Positions 17,387-25,803 of a DNA stretch of 64,000 nucleotides are shown piece after piece. The notes beneath the pieces are model-generated. The model did no database searches. It was not told the DNA's origin and saw only the letters and a list, made by a program, of their open reading frames with translations. Location of the stretch: positions 62,001 to 126,000 of the forward strand of contig NZ_JAFKOH010000009.1 of assembly GCF_017303375.1 (NCBI RefSeq), given 5' to 3'. This DNA comes from Bacillus sp. NTK074B. GTDB taxonomy: Bacteria > Bacillota > Bacilli > Bacillales > Bacillaceae_B. A program made the translations under genes and the position numbers. The first letter of the stretch is position 1, and the number at the start of each line of letters is the position of its first letter.

Positions 17387-17711
17387 TTCCATCACCTCAC
17401 TACTCTTTGTTATGCTACCTTTTTTTATGATACTCGTCAATGATTTGCATTCCATGTAATGGTATAACAGATTGTGAACATTTTCGCTTATTTCTGTTGT
17501 GAAAACACCTGTATTTCGATATACTTTTAATGTTAATAGGTTTATTTATGTAGAATTTGATCGAATTATGTCTAATATTGAAAATGCTTACTTTGTCAGG
17601 ACCCGCTTCGGCGTGGATGTCCTTTGAATCCTGTCCCTTATCATTCTGGGATATAAACCATATACAAACACTATTTCAACAATAATGTAGAGTGCAAAAG
17701 GGGAAATTACC

Positions 17712-18779
17712 ATGAAACAATTAGTGCTGCTTGGCGGAGGATACGGCAACATGCGCGTCCTTCTTCGCTTATTACCCAACCAATTACCTGAAGATGTATC
17801 GATTACCCTGATTGATCGAAATCCTTATCACTGTCTTAAGACAGAATATTATGCTTTGGCTGCAGGTACGATTTCAGATCAACATGTACGCGTATCCTTT
17901 CCGGAACATGCCCGTTTATCCTATGTATACGGAGATATCTCAGCAGTTGATATGGAGAATAAACTCGTCCGGATGAAGGATCAGGATCCCGTACCCTATG
18001 ATGACCTGGTCATCGGTCTAGGATGTGAAGATAAATATCATAATGTCCCTGGTGCTGATGAACATACTTTCTCGATTCAAACAATTGAAAGATCCCGTAA
18101 GACGTATCAAACGCTGTGTAACCTTCCTGCTGGTTCCATTGTCGGAATCGTCGGAGCCGGTTTAAGCGGTATTGAACTTGCCAGTGAGCTGCGAGAAAGC
18201 CGTTCGGATCTGAAAATAAAGCTATTCGATCGTGGACCGCGTATCCTCAATGCCTTCCCGGAACGTCTGAGCTCTTACGTTCACGGCTGGTTCGATGAAA
18301 ACGGTGTGGAAATCGTGAACAATTCCAATATCACGAAAGTGGAACCCAACACGTTACATAACCACGAAGAGCAGATTTTCTGCGATGCCATCGTTTGGAC
18401 TGCGGGAATCCAGCCAAGCAAGGTCGTGCGTGACATGGACGTAGAGAAGGATGCAAGCGGTCGCGTCACCCTGACAAAGTATCATAACCTTCCGCAGGAT
18501 GAACATGTATACGTGGTCGGGGACTGCGCAAGCCTTCCTCAAGCCCCAAGTGCCCAACTGGCTGAAGGACAGGCAGAACAAATTGTGATGATCTTATTGA
18601 AACGGTGGAATAACGAAGAGCTTCCTGCAGAATTACCGAAGATCAAGTTAAAGGGAATCCTGGGCTCACTCGGAAAGAAACACGGTTTCGGACTGGTAAA
18701 TGACCGCTCCATCACTGGGAGGGTCGCCCGTTTGTTGAAATCCGGTGTGTTATGGATGTATAAATATCATAATGGATAA
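17712..18779 (+). CDS. yutJ: NDH-2-like flavoprotein (YutJ)
   Basis: 355-aa FAD/NADH-binding protein of the NDH-2 family, second in the window after ndh. It has GGGYGNM at residues 8-14, VGAGLSGIELASEL (about 150-163) for NADH, and VVGDCASLPQAPSAQLAEGQ, which holds the quinone-contact AQ signature. It is shorter than ndh because the C-terminal region is reduced, yet an amphipathic end (ARLLKSGVLWMYKYHNG) remains for membrane binding. AAAAGGGG stands before the ATG. B. subtilis YutJ has no settled role. Confidence 0.92.
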   Translation: MKQLVLLGGGYGNMRVLLRLLPNQLPEDVSITLIDRNPYHCLKTEYYALAAGTISDQHVRVSFPEHARLSYVYGDISAVDMENKLVRMKDQDPVPYDDLVIGLGCEDKYHNVPGADEHTFSIQTIERSRKTYQTLCNLPAGSIVGIVGAGLSGIELASELRESRSDLKIKLFDRGPRILNAFPERLSSYVHGWFDENGVEIVNNSNITKVEPNTLHNHEEQIFCDAIVWTAGIQPSKVVRDMDVEKDASGRVTLTKYHNLPQDEHVYVVGDCASLPQAPSAQLAEGQAEQIVMILLKRWNNEELPAELPKIKLKGILGSLGKKHGFGLVNDRSITGRVARLLKSGVLWMYKYHNG

Positions 18780-18783
18780 TCAA

Positions 18784-18818
18784 AGACCCCCTACTCTCAA
18801 CAGTAGGGGGTCCTGTTT
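18784..18818 (+). terminator. Terminator of yutJ
   Basis: Stem GACCCCCTACT / AGTAGGGGGTC, 6-base loop, then CTGTTTTG. Confidence 0.85.
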
Positions 18819-18863
18819 TGTATCATTACTTATACGTTTATCTCAAATTGGCTGCTTCAAGGT

Positions 18864-19190
18864 TTAAACCGCCTTATACCCATGCTTCTCAAGCTCTGAG
18901 TATATTGTCTTCAAGCGGGGATTTCCTTCTCCAACAATATTCCCTTCCAACAATACGACTGGATAGAACATATCCTCCTCAATCACCCTTATGGCAAACT
19001 GTTTGACAGATTCTTCTTCTGGTGGATTGTGAATATCCACATATTTAATCATAAATGGCTGATTTGGATATTTTCTGCTCACAGCAGCCTCCAGCCATTC
19101 ATATGTTTCTTTCGATGATGGCAAGTTTACACAGCTTGGACAGAGTATTTCCGCCCCATATACGTAAAGTTCAACCGGCTTACGCTCCAT
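18864..19190 (-). CDS. yuzD: YuzD, DUF1462 thioredoxin-fold-like protein
   Basis: 108-aa cytoplasmic protein of the DUF1462 (YuzD) family. The order VELYVYGAEILCPSCVNLPS places a CxxC at residues 17-20 after the first strand, as in thioredoxin-fold proteins. FMIKYVDIHNPPEE and FYPVVLLEGNIVGEGNP (with cis-Pro-like YPV) fit the fold. AAGGGGAG precedes the ATG at 19190. It is divergent from yutI (Nfu), a pairing seen in B. subtilis, which suggests a role in Fe-S or thiol redox chemistry. That role is inferred. Confidence 0.88.
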   Translation of the reverse strand: MERKPVELYVYGAEILCPSCVNLPSSKETYEWLEAAVSRKYPNQPFMIKYVDIHNPPEEESVKQFAIRVIEEDMFYPVVLLEGNIVGEGNPRLKTIYSELEKHGYKAV

Positions 19191-19377
19191 ATGAATCTCC
19201 CCTTCGTTTCCTCTTTTGTTTATTTTACAAAAAAAGCACAAAGGTTGGAACCATATAATAAGATTTTCTCTGCATGGGAAACATTTCTTGAAAAAGATGC
19301 GCCCAATCGTTTGCAGGTTGATAGATTTTTTTCGAATATGTCATTATAATAGATAATAAGGAAAGGAGTAGATAATT

Positions 19378-19614
19378 ATGGCTGAAAACGAAATGATTGC
19401 ACCCGTTCAGGAAGTATTAGATAAATTACGTCCGTTCCTACTTCGCGATGGTGGAGACTGTGAACTTGTAGACGTTGAGGATGGCATTGTGAAATTACGC
19501 TTACTTGGTGCCTGTGGAAGCTGCCCAAGTTCAACCATCACACTAAAAGCTGGAATCGAACGCGCACTAGTGGAAGAAGTTCCTGGGATCGTGGAAGTAG
19601 AGCAAGTATTCTAA
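19378..19614 (+). CDS. yutI: Nfu-type Fe-S carrier (YutI)
   Basis: 78-aa NifU C-terminal domain protein. The CxxC motif [14 protein letters not shown] has C46 and C49, which hold a bridging [4Fe-4S] cluster in the dimer. In B. subtilis the Nfu-type YutI is a carrier able to serve aconitase and similar clients. AAAGGAG precedes the ATG by 10 bases. It is monocistronic with a strong terminator. Confidence 0.94.
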   Translation: MAENEMIAPVQEVLDKLRPFLLRDGGDCELVDVEDGIVKLRLLGACGSCPSSTITLKAGIERALVEEVPGIVEVEQVF

Positions 19615-19622
19615 TGCATGTT

Positions 19623-19662
19623 AAAAGCCTGAAATCCCTTCAAGGGATTCAGGCTTTTTTTT
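19623..19662 (+). terminator. Terminator of yutI
   Basis: Stem AAAGCCTGAAATCCCTT / AAGGGATTCAGGCTTT with a nine-T tail. It also abuts the end of the convergent dehydrogenase gene. Confidence 0.93.
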
Positions 19663-20624
19663 TATTTCACCGCTGTTTTGGGCTGATCTCCTTTTAGTAC
19701 GGCATGAATGTTGTCTGCACAAAGGGTCATCATATTATACCGTGTATCCTGAGAAGAGCTTCCGATATGGGGAAGCGCGACCACTCGATCGAACGTTAGA
19801 AGAGGATGATCTTTACTGATGGGTTCCATTTCAAATACGTCCAACCCGGCTCCTCTGATGTCTCCCCTTCTTAATGCCTGTACGAGGGCATCTTCATTGA
19901 CGATGGGTCCCCGCGCTGCATTGATGAGAATCGATGTTTCCTTCATTCTGTTAAACTGTCCTTCCTGAAACATCCCTTCTGTGTCAGCATTTAGAGGTGC
20001 CAGGATCACAACAAAATCTGATTGAGCAAGAAGTTCTTCGAATGGGGCATACTTTACTCCCATGGCCTGTTCTGCTTCGTGCTTCCGGGAGCGATTGTAG
20101 TAGAGTACCTCCATATTGAACCCTTTCGCTCTTCTTGCCACAGCTTCACCGATACTTCCCATACCGACAATCCCCATGGTTTTGTGATGAATATCTGAGC
20201 CAGCGAGTAAAAGAGGCGACCAGCTTTTCCAGTTTCCTTCTTTTACATAACGGTCAGCTTCAACGACCCTTCTTGCAACAGCCAGCAATAGGGCAAACGT
20301 CAAATCCGCCGTTGTTTCTGTCAATACATCCGGCGTATTCGTAATGGTGATTCCCTTTTCCTTTGCTGCCTCAAGATCGATATTGTCATAACCGACAGCC
20401 AGATTGGATACGACCTTCAAAGATTCCGCTCTCTGTAAGAGCTCCCCGTCGACCTTGTCCGACAGCATGGTCAGTAACGCTGACGCTTTCTCTGCTTTAT
20501 CAAGGAGGATATTCCTCGGAACAGGTTCATCCTCCCGATCCCACATCTCCACTTCGTAGTTTTCCCGCAATGGTTCGATGACGGACTCCGGAAGTTTTCT
20601 TGTGATATAGATGTATGGCTTCAT
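19662..20624 (-). CDS. D-isomer 2-hydroxyacid dehydrogenase (glyoxylate/hydroxypyruvate reductase type)
   Basis: 320-aa cytosolic NAD(P)H-dependent dehydrogenase. The cofactor motif GMGSIGEAVARR lies at about 154-165. The catalytic triad is Arg in INAARGPIVNE (about 236), Glu in EMEP (about 266) and His in LPHIGSSS (about 284). LAVGYDNID is the substrate loop of glyoxylate/hydroxypyruvate reductases. AAGGTGGGG precedes the ATG. Glyoxylate or 2-ketogluconate-type 2-oxoacids are likely substrates, but specificity cannot be read. Confidence 0.9.
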   Translation of the reverse strand: MKPYIYITRKLPESVIEPLRENYEVEMWDREDEPVPRNILLDKAEKASALLTMLSDKVDGELLQRAESLKVVSNLAVGYDNIDLEAAKEKGITITNTPDVLTETTADLTFALLLAVARRVVEADRYVKEGNWKSWSPLLLAGSDIHHKTMGIVGMGSIGEAVARRAKGFNMEVLYYNRSRKHEAEQAMGVKYAPFEELLAQSDFVVILAPLNADTEGMFQEGQFNRMKETSILINAARGPIVNEDALVQALRRGDIRGAGLDVFEMEPISKDHPLLTFDRVVALPHIGSSSQDTRYNMMTLCADNIHAVLKGDQPKTAVK

Positions 20625-20699
20625 ATGTATTCCCCACCTTCACTTCTTTTTTTCAGTTTAGCATAAAAGTGAAGGTCCCACTCATTTCAGGACATGGGG

Positions 20700-21701
20700 T
20701 TATAACCAGGCGATAAGAGGGATTCCCCATTTCTTAACAGGGACCTCCGACATATGATAAAAGTCAGACAGGAACGCTTCATATTGATGGGAATTTTTTA
20801 AGTATCTCTCGAGTTTCTCCTCAACCGTCTTTTTCTTCTGCTCCGATTGTGAAATATAATATTCCTCTACGCACTCGAAATAGTGAAGCGGGAATAATAG
20901 CCGGGAATACAGCAGCCTCCATGAAAACGGCGAAAGTGGGGTAAACGATTCATACTCTTTCATAAACTCCTGAAGCTCTGGATGAAACGTCTGGCTCCTC
21001 ATAAAATACCGTTCCCTCACCCACTCTGCTATGTCCCGGGTACAGTGATCGAATACCCATTGAAACGGAAAATGAATGCACACTTCCGTCCCCCACGTGG
21101 ACTCGAGGAACCGTTCATGACAAATCGTCCCTGCATCTTCGGGCGTGGGTTCTTCATCCAGCTCCGTGTCGACGAGATACTGTATGGCGTTTTCGGTCAA
21201 TGCGCTGTAATACGGATAGCTCTCCACAAACCGACGTTCAAATTCATCAACGGGCTGGTCCTGAATGACCTGATAATACGCCTTTTCCAACTGGGCCAGC
21301 CTCTTTTCCCACAGACCCTTCCACTCCCCCATGCGATTAATCTTTTCTACCTTTTCTTCAAAGGTCCGTCCCCTGTAATGAAACTTACTGAGCTTTCTAC
21401 CAAGCTTCCTGTCAGGTGGGGACTCGAGACTTTCATTCCTGAGGACGACATAGTCTTTATCCTTTTCCACAACGAGGAATCTTCCCTCGTTACTCTGGAC
21501 AAAGGTAGCGACATGGCGATCTCCGGCACTTTTTAGATGCTCAGCCAATTTGTAAAGTTCCACAAGGGTTTCCTGTTCCATATTCGATACGCCTACAATA
21601 CTATATACTAATCCCCCGACCATGTATCGATCCATCATTCCATCGTAGAATGCCCGCTCAGGATGCAACCCAAAATGTTTATTCAGAATCTCTTGAGACA
21701 T
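20700..21701 (-). CDS. yutH: Spore coat-associated protein YutH
   Basis: 333-aa protein of the YutH/CotS-like family, related to aminoglycoside phosphotransferase folds but with a degenerate active site. Features visible are an N-terminal nucleotide-binding-like lobe (VATFVQSNEGRFLVVEKDKDYVVL), the helix GRKLSKFHYRG, GTICHERF in place of the usual HGD loop, and a long helical C-terminal half. It is assembled into the B. subtilis spore coat. AGGAGAGG precedes the ATG. A position between a reductase and yutG matches the B. subtilis order. Confidence 0.9.
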   Translation of the reverse strand: MSQEILNKHFGLHPERAFYDGMMDRYMVGGLVYSIVGVSNMEQETLVELYKLAEHLKSAGDRHVATFVQSNEGRFLVVEKDKDYVVLRNESLESPPDRKLGRKLSKFHYRGRTFEEKVEKINRMGEWKGLWEKRLAQLEKAYYQVIQDQPVDEFERRFVESYPYYSALTENAIQYLVDTELDEEPTPEDAGTICHERFLESTWGTEVCIHFPFQWVFDHCTRDIAEWVRERYFMRSQTFHPELQEFMKEYESFTPLSPFSWRLLYSRLLFPLHYFECVEEYYISQSEQKKKTVEEKLERYLKNSHQYEAFLSDFYHMSEVPVKKWGIPLIAWL

Positions 21702-21942
21702 ACAGACCTCTCCTATCTATAATGACCGTTCTTTTTCGCCATTCGTATATAACCTTCACTCTATATAGTTGGAGAACGATTAAACCAATCCATACATGAA
21801 TATCCAAAACGAGAGATGGGCAAGAATGAGAATAGAAGCTATTATTATGTCTATTTTCCAAAAGGGAATCATATGAGTAAAACAAGGCTTCGTCTAATCG
21901 AAATAGGGGTTATATAATCTTTCAAAGAAAAAGGTGAATAGG

Positions 21943-22443
21943 ATGAAGGATAAGGAATCAATGGATTTATTAGAAAGTACAGCGCGTAAATGGCTGCATG
22001 AAAGAGGAGTGGAAATTGAAGATATCGCTCAATTAGTCATGTACCTTCAACAAAAGTATCATCCTGATCTTGAACTTAAGGAATGTATTTATAACGTTGA
22101 GCGTGTATTAACGAAGCGTGAAGTACAGAATGCGATCCTGACAGGTATTCAACTTGATATATTAGCTGAGAAAAAAATGCTGATGGAGCCCCTGCAGGCG
22201 ATTGTTGAAGTGGATGAGGGATTATACGGTGTGGATGAAATCCTGGCCTTTTCCATTGTGAATGTATATGGTTCCATTGGATTTACAAACTACGGATATA
22301 TCGATAAGCAAAAACCAGGGATACTGGAGGAATTGAATGATAAGTCTTCCGGTAAGTGCCATACTTTCCTTGATGATATTGTCGGCGCCATCGCAGCAGC
22401 CGCTTCAAGCCGTTTAGCACACAGGGCAAAATGTTCGGAATGA
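21943..22443 (+). CDS. yutG: Phosphatidylglycerophosphatase A family (YutG)
   Basis: 166-aa protein of the PgpA family. VYGSIGFTNYGYIDKQKPG and the acidic motif HTFLDDIVGAIAAAASSRL (about 140-158) are the family core; the two Asp bind Mg2+. Unlike Gram-negative PgpA it lacks clear membrane helices, as in other Bacillus YutG proteins, so the substrate may not be membrane phosphatidylglycerophosphate. The ATG at 21943 has AAAAGG 8 bases upstream; a GTG at 21934 is the alternative. Confidence 0.87.
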   Translation: MKDKESMDLLESTARKWLHERGVEIEDIAQLVMYLQQKYHPDLELKECIYNVERVLTKREVQNAILTGIQLDILAEKKMLMEPLQAIVEVDEGLYGVDEILAFSIVNVYGSIGFTNYGYIDKQKPGILEELNDKSSGKCHTFLDDIVGAIAAAASSRLAHRAKCSE

Positions 22444-22459
22444 AAGACATAAGTATCCA

Positions 22460-22490
22460 AATCAGACGACAGGGTCGTCTGATTTTTTAG
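22460..22490 (+). terminator. Terminator of yutG
   Basis: Stem AATCAGACGAC / GTCGTCTGATT, 3-base loop, six T. Confidence 0.92.
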
Positions 22491-22602
22491 TGATAAAAAA
22501 AGTATTCAAGGTAAATGATACAATCTGCCCAAAATGACTATACAGTTAGAATGATGAGATCCATTTAACTCACTTAATGATTGCATATCAATGAATATTT
22601 TT

Positions 22603-22632
22603 ATATAATTACAATTATAGTTGTAATTATAT
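22603..22632. promoter_or_regulatory. 12-bp-arm inverted repeat upstream of the Sda-like gene
   Basis: ATATAATTACAA (22603-22614) and TTGTAATTATAT (22621-22632) are perfect inverted arms around TTATAG. A further half-site ATAATTGTA begins at 22638. It lies 125 bases before the Sda-like start and resembles an operator of a dimeric repressor. Confidence 0.6.
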
Positions 22633-22756
22633 TCAATATAATTGTACCCATCACATACCAAAAAAATATACACACCGAATATAGGCTCTCACTACTATGA
22701 AGTATACAAGTTTCCCCCATCATACATACGTTTGAAAATAATCGAGGTGAAATCAT

Positions 22757-22879
22757 ATCCGGCTCCTGAGTGACAAAGCCCTAATCGATGCCTATGAAAA
22801 AGCAAAACAGTTAAAACTCAGTAATGAATTCATCATTCTGATCGAACAAGAAATTAAAAAGAGAAAATTAGTTCATTAA
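22757..22879 (+). CDS. Sda-like sporulation checkpoint protein, apparent ATC start
   Basis: A 40-codon frame encodes [I/M]RLLSDKALIDAYEKAKQL, then LSNEFIILIEQEIKKRKLVH. This fits the Sda family (PF08970). From memory, B. subtilis Sda reads MRKLSDELLIESYFKA...FIELIENEIKRRSLGH. Sda folds as a helical hairpin that inhibits sporulation histidine kinases such as KinA. GAGGTGA (22744-22750) lies 6 bases before codon ATC at 22757, exactly where homologs have ATG. The frame is closed by TGA at 22748, so no ATG, GTG or TTG start exists. It is either translated from ATC, or a pseudogene or sequencing error. Its stop overlaps the stop of the convergent XRE gene. Confidence 0.75.
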   Translation: MRLLSDKALIDAYEKAKQLKLSNEFIILIEQEIKKRKLVH

Positions 22880-23127
22880 AGAATCGTTTGATTGTAGATG
22901 TCTTCGTGTTCCTCACAAGTCGGCATAATGTCTTCCCACTGAACGTCAAGAGCACATACAATGGCATTCAACTTGTTCAGGGAAGGGTTTGCCTCTCCCT
23001 TTTCGATCAACGAAATATAATTGACCGTCAATCCACATTTGTGGCTTAATTCTTGTATGGTGATTTCTTTCGCTCTTCTATGGTGCCTTATTTTCTTTCC
23101 GACAAGTCCTGTAACTGTAATACTCAT
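22876..23127 (-). CDS. XRE-family HTH regulator
   Basis: 83-aa protein that is almost entirely a lambda-repressor-like helix-turn-helix. IGKKIRHHRRAKEITIQELSH-type residues give helices 1-2, GLTVNYISLIEKG is the recognition helix, and NPSLNKLNAIVCALDV closes the domain. The acidic tail ends EEHEDIYNQTIL. It resembles the DNA-binding half of SinR-like and SlrR-like regulators, but with no dimerisation domain. AAAAGGG precedes the ATG. Its last codons overlap the Sda-like gene tail to tail. Confidence 0.88.
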   Translation of the reverse strand: MSITVTGLVGKKIRHHRRAKEITIQELSHKCGLTVNYISLIEKGEANPSLNKLNAIVCALDVQWEDIMPTCEEHEDIYNQTIL

Positions 23128-23716
23128 TACCTCACTACCCTTTTAAAAATTCTTTAGAAATGACGTGGAATGTTTCGAAAATCAAGCTAAGAAACAGTGA
23201 CTTTCACTCTTAAAGTTGTTTGCATTCGTAAAGAATAGTTAGAAATTGAAAAGGTATCAATGCTAATAGTCCCCTACTACCTTTGATGTTTACCCTAGTT
23301 GAATACCTTTACACTTAATTCCGAAATATTTTCTAAAAAAATTGAAAAAATCTTTACTTTCTCTCTTCAGTTTCTGTTTCCTGGTCGTTCTGAGTACTCA
23401 AATATTGGAAAAATTAATTAAAGTTCGTTAGAGGAAAACCGCATAATACAATAGGAGTATAATTTACGTTCTTACTACCATACTTTCAACAATAGCTATA
23501 GAGGCGAAAATATTGTTCATAAAAAGGACCGTGACAAAAGTCCCCTGAAGTATAAATAGTATTTTGCTTACTTCTTTTTACACTAGTTCTATTTTACTTA
23601 TACAGACGTGTATTGTCCATTATGAATATGCTTCTAATTCAAGATATTTTTCTATTTGAGTACTCGCCAAGGGCTGATAAAGAGGGAAAGGCTGCCGTAC
23701 CTTCTCCATTATTTTA
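23128..23716. other. AT-rich gap with one long-range inverted repeat
   Basis: No ORF with a credible ribosome binding site in 590 bases. GAGTACTCAAATA (23392-23404) recurs inverted as TATTTGAGTACTC (23653-23665), spanning 274 bp. Part of the match is the self-palindrome GAGTACTC. No clear terminator for yutF is seen. Confidence 0.6.
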
Positions 23717-24481
23717 CTAAATATCCCATTGATCCAAGGTGTCAATTGTATAGGTTGGCTTAACATGCTTTTTGCTTAATGTTTCTTTCGTGGTCACTCC
23801 TGTATGAACAAGCAAGGTATCGAGCCCTGCATTTATTCCAGCCAGAATATCTGTGTCATAGTTATCCCCAACCATCAACGTATCTTCCTTTGGCACCCCT
23901 AATACAGATAATGCTTGTTCCATAATGATGGATTCAGGCTTTCCGATAAAGACCGGGTCTGTCTGAGTTGAGACGGTCACGACAGATGTCAGAGAACCAT
24001 TCCCAGGAAGCAGTCCCAGCTCAGTGGGAATCGCTATGTCCCCATTCGTTGATATGAACGTTGCCCCATTTCTTACTCCTAAGCAAGCGAGTGATAACTT
24101 CTCGTAATTGATTTCCCTGTCAATTCCCACTACGACGAAATCAGGGTTTTCTTCCTGAAACGTAATGCCATTCTCTTCGAGTGCGGAGCGAATTCCTTCC
24201 TCACCGATGACATAGGCTGTGCCATTCGGCTTTTCCTTTGCCATGTACTGGGCAGTCGCCATGGATGTAGTAAATACCTGTTCCTTCGTCGCAGGGATAT
24301 CAAATGAACGAAGCTTTTCAGCAACTTGCTCAGGTCTTCTGGAGGAATTATTCGTCACGAACAAATAGGGTAAGCCCTTCTCCTGCAATCGTTTAACGAA
24401 ATCTCCCGCTTCTTCGATCTTCTCTTTTCCTTTATACATCGTCCCATCGAGATCGATTAAGTATCCTTTATATTCTTTCAT
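23717..24481 (-). CDS. yutF: HAD-superfamily phosphatase YutF (NagD type)
   Basis: 254-aa HAD type IIA phosphatase. Motif I is LIDLDGTMYKG with nucleophile D10 and D12. Motif II is FVTNNSSR. Motif III and IV are IGKPES and MVGDNYDTDI near the end. The cap domain inserted between motifs II and III is of NagD type. B. subtilis relatives (YutF, AraL) dephosphorylate sugar phosphates and p-nitrophenyl phosphate; the true substrate is unknown. AAGGAGG precedes the ATG at 24481. Confidence 0.92.
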   Translation of the reverse strand: MKEYKGYLIDLDGTMYKGKEKIEEAGDFVKRLQEKGLPYLFVTNNSSRRPEQVAEKLRSFDIPATKEQVFTTSMATAQYMAKEKPNGTAYVIGEEGIRSALEENGITFQEENPDFVVVGIDREINYEKLSLACLGVRNGATFISTNGDIAIPTELGLLPGNGSLTSVVTVSTQTDPVFIGKPESIIMEQALSVLGVPKEDTLMVGDNYDTDILAGINAGLDTLLVHTGVTTKETLSKKHVKPTYTIDTLDQWDI

Positions 24482-24544
24482 TTTATAGTACCTCCTTAAC
24501 GTTATGCTTAGTATGACCATTAGTTAGTATGGCATTGAATGAAA

Positions 24545-24578
24545 AATAAGACAGCGCCCCTCAATAGAAAGCGCTGTC
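24545..24578 (-). terminator. Terminator of yutE
   Basis: Minus-strand stem GACAGCGC / GCGCTGTC with a 13-base loop, then TTATTTTTC. Confidence 0.82.
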
Positions 24579-24586
24579 AAATACTC

Positions 24587-25024
24587 TTAATTTTTAAATG
24601 CCGATACAGGACCCAGTTCGTTTTCCAGGTAGTCTCGGACCTGTGTTGGGAATTGGACCAGCGTTTCAGACACTTCATGTAAGATGGTATGTAACTTTTC
24701 GTGATCAACACATGTGTAATCCTGGACAAGTGGTTTACGCTGCTCCACGAGACGTTTAAGGTCTTCACTCATGTTGTCAGTGATCACCTTCTCATCAAGG
24801 AGAATATCAATGATGTCCTCATAGCTGCCGGGATCCCTCATGATAAATCCATCGATCATACTGTTTCCTACATCCAAAATGGATTCAATGATTACGTGGG
24901 CAACCCGCTCAAGGGCCAGCTTTTCTAATGTGGATCTCCACTGCTCCTGACGACTGACAATCGTAAGTTGCCCGCTCATATAGACCAGAATTTCTTCAAT
25001 CTTTTCCCTGTCTACAAAATACAT
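24587..25024 (-). CDS. yutE: YutE, DUF86 / HEPN-fold protein
   Basis: 145-aa helical protein of the DUF86 (HepT-like, HEPN) family. HepT toxins use RX4-6H within R-x-x-L-x-H-x-Y. Here the equivalent is R96-KPLV-Q101-D-Y103, so the catalytic His is Gln. No MNT nucleotidyltransferase antitoxin gene is adjacent. It is therefore probably not an active RNase toxin. IIESILDVGNSMIDGFIMRDPGSY is well conserved among YutE proteins. AAAGAGGTG precedes the ATG at 25024. Confidence 0.88.
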   Translation of the reverse strand: MYFVDREKIEEILVYMSGQLTIVSRQEQWRSTLEKLALERVAHVIIESILDVGNSMIDGFIMRDPGSYEDIIDILLDEKVITDNMSEDLKRLVEQRKPLVQDYTCVDHEKLHTILHEVSETLVQFPTQVRDYLENELGPVSAFKN

Positions 25025-25157
25025 GATGCACACCTCTTTCTAAAACAAAATCCTCACACTTTATTTTAACATAACTTCAGCATCATACAGATACATCCTG
25101 CAATTCCCGTTTTAGTTTGATATGATGTAATGAGCAGAAAAAGAGGAGGGCATCGTG

Positions 25158-25427
25158 ATGAATGAACGATTTTATTTGTATGACGATATGGAAAACACCA
25201 AAACCCGGTTTGTAAGTTTCATGGGGGAAAGTCAACGATACGACCTGGCCATCACTCAGACGGAACGTTATTACGGGAAATCATTAGTACTGGACCTTCA
25301 GGGCAACCGATTTGCCATTATGGGAAGAGATGACCTGGATGAACCCGGCTATATAGAAAGTGTATTTAAATTAACAGATGAAGAAGCAGAAGAATTAAGG
25401 GACTTTTTAGGTGAAATTATTCTTTAA
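25158..25427 (+). CDS. DUF3055 / SAV0927-family small protein
   Basis: 89-aa acidic cytosolic protein. FYLYDDMENTKTRFVSFMG and YYGKSLVLDLQGNRFAIMG fit the DUF3055 family of Bacillales as I remember it. No catalytic motif is visible. The ATG at 25158 follows GAGGAGGG by 8 bases; a GTG directly before it is the alternative. The function is unknown. Confidence 0.82.
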   Translation: MNERFYLYDDMENTKTRFVSFMGESQRYDLAITQTERYYGKSLVLDLQGNRFAIMGRDDLDEPGYIESVFKLTDEEAEELRDFLGEIIL

Positions 25428-25497
25428 ATCAAGGATACCAAGAGAATGAACTCCACCTCCCCCTCACATACTACTGGTATGAAAGGTGGGAGATCAA

Positions 25498-25803
25498 TTG
25501 AGTAAAAAGAGTAACTACGATAAAGAAGAAGAAGTATACAGTGACTTTTCAAATGTAGAGACGTACCGTAATTTCATCGTACCTGAAACCCTTCCCGAAG
25601 GTCCCTATGGATCACCAAGAGGAAAGCATGCCCCTGTCGAAAACAAAAGCACCCCATGGGAAAAAGGCCAACGTTATTATAGTGCTTTCAATTATGAAAA
25701 TAAATCCCTCCATCAGGATATACCGCGACAGGAACCCGGTTCACACCCTGTTCATGCTGACCCTGATGTAAACGAAGAGCCGCCTTATACTGAAAATAAG
25801 TAA
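25498..25803 (+). CDS. DUF3905-like small acidic protein
   Basis: 101-aa, polar, largely disordered protein with conserved-looking blocks EGPYGSPRGKHAPVENKSTP and GQRYYSAFNYENKSLHQD. This pattern fits DUF3905 proteins of Bacillaceae from memory. The start is a TTG at 25498 with AAAGGTGGGAG upstream; a GTG at 25486 overlaps that site. A bidirectional terminator follows. The function is unknown; the composition suggests a binding or spore-related role, which is a guess. Confidence 0.75.
   Translation: MSKKSNYDKEEEVYSDFSNVETYRNFIVPETLPEGPYGSPRGKHAPVENKSTPWEKGQRYYSAFNYENKSLHQDIPRQEPGSHPVHADPDVNEEPPYTENK

Noticed and set aside
24587-25024. YutE as a HepT toxin of a toxin-antitoxin pair
   Set aside because: The catalytic His is absent and no MNT nucleotidyltransferase gene is next to it.
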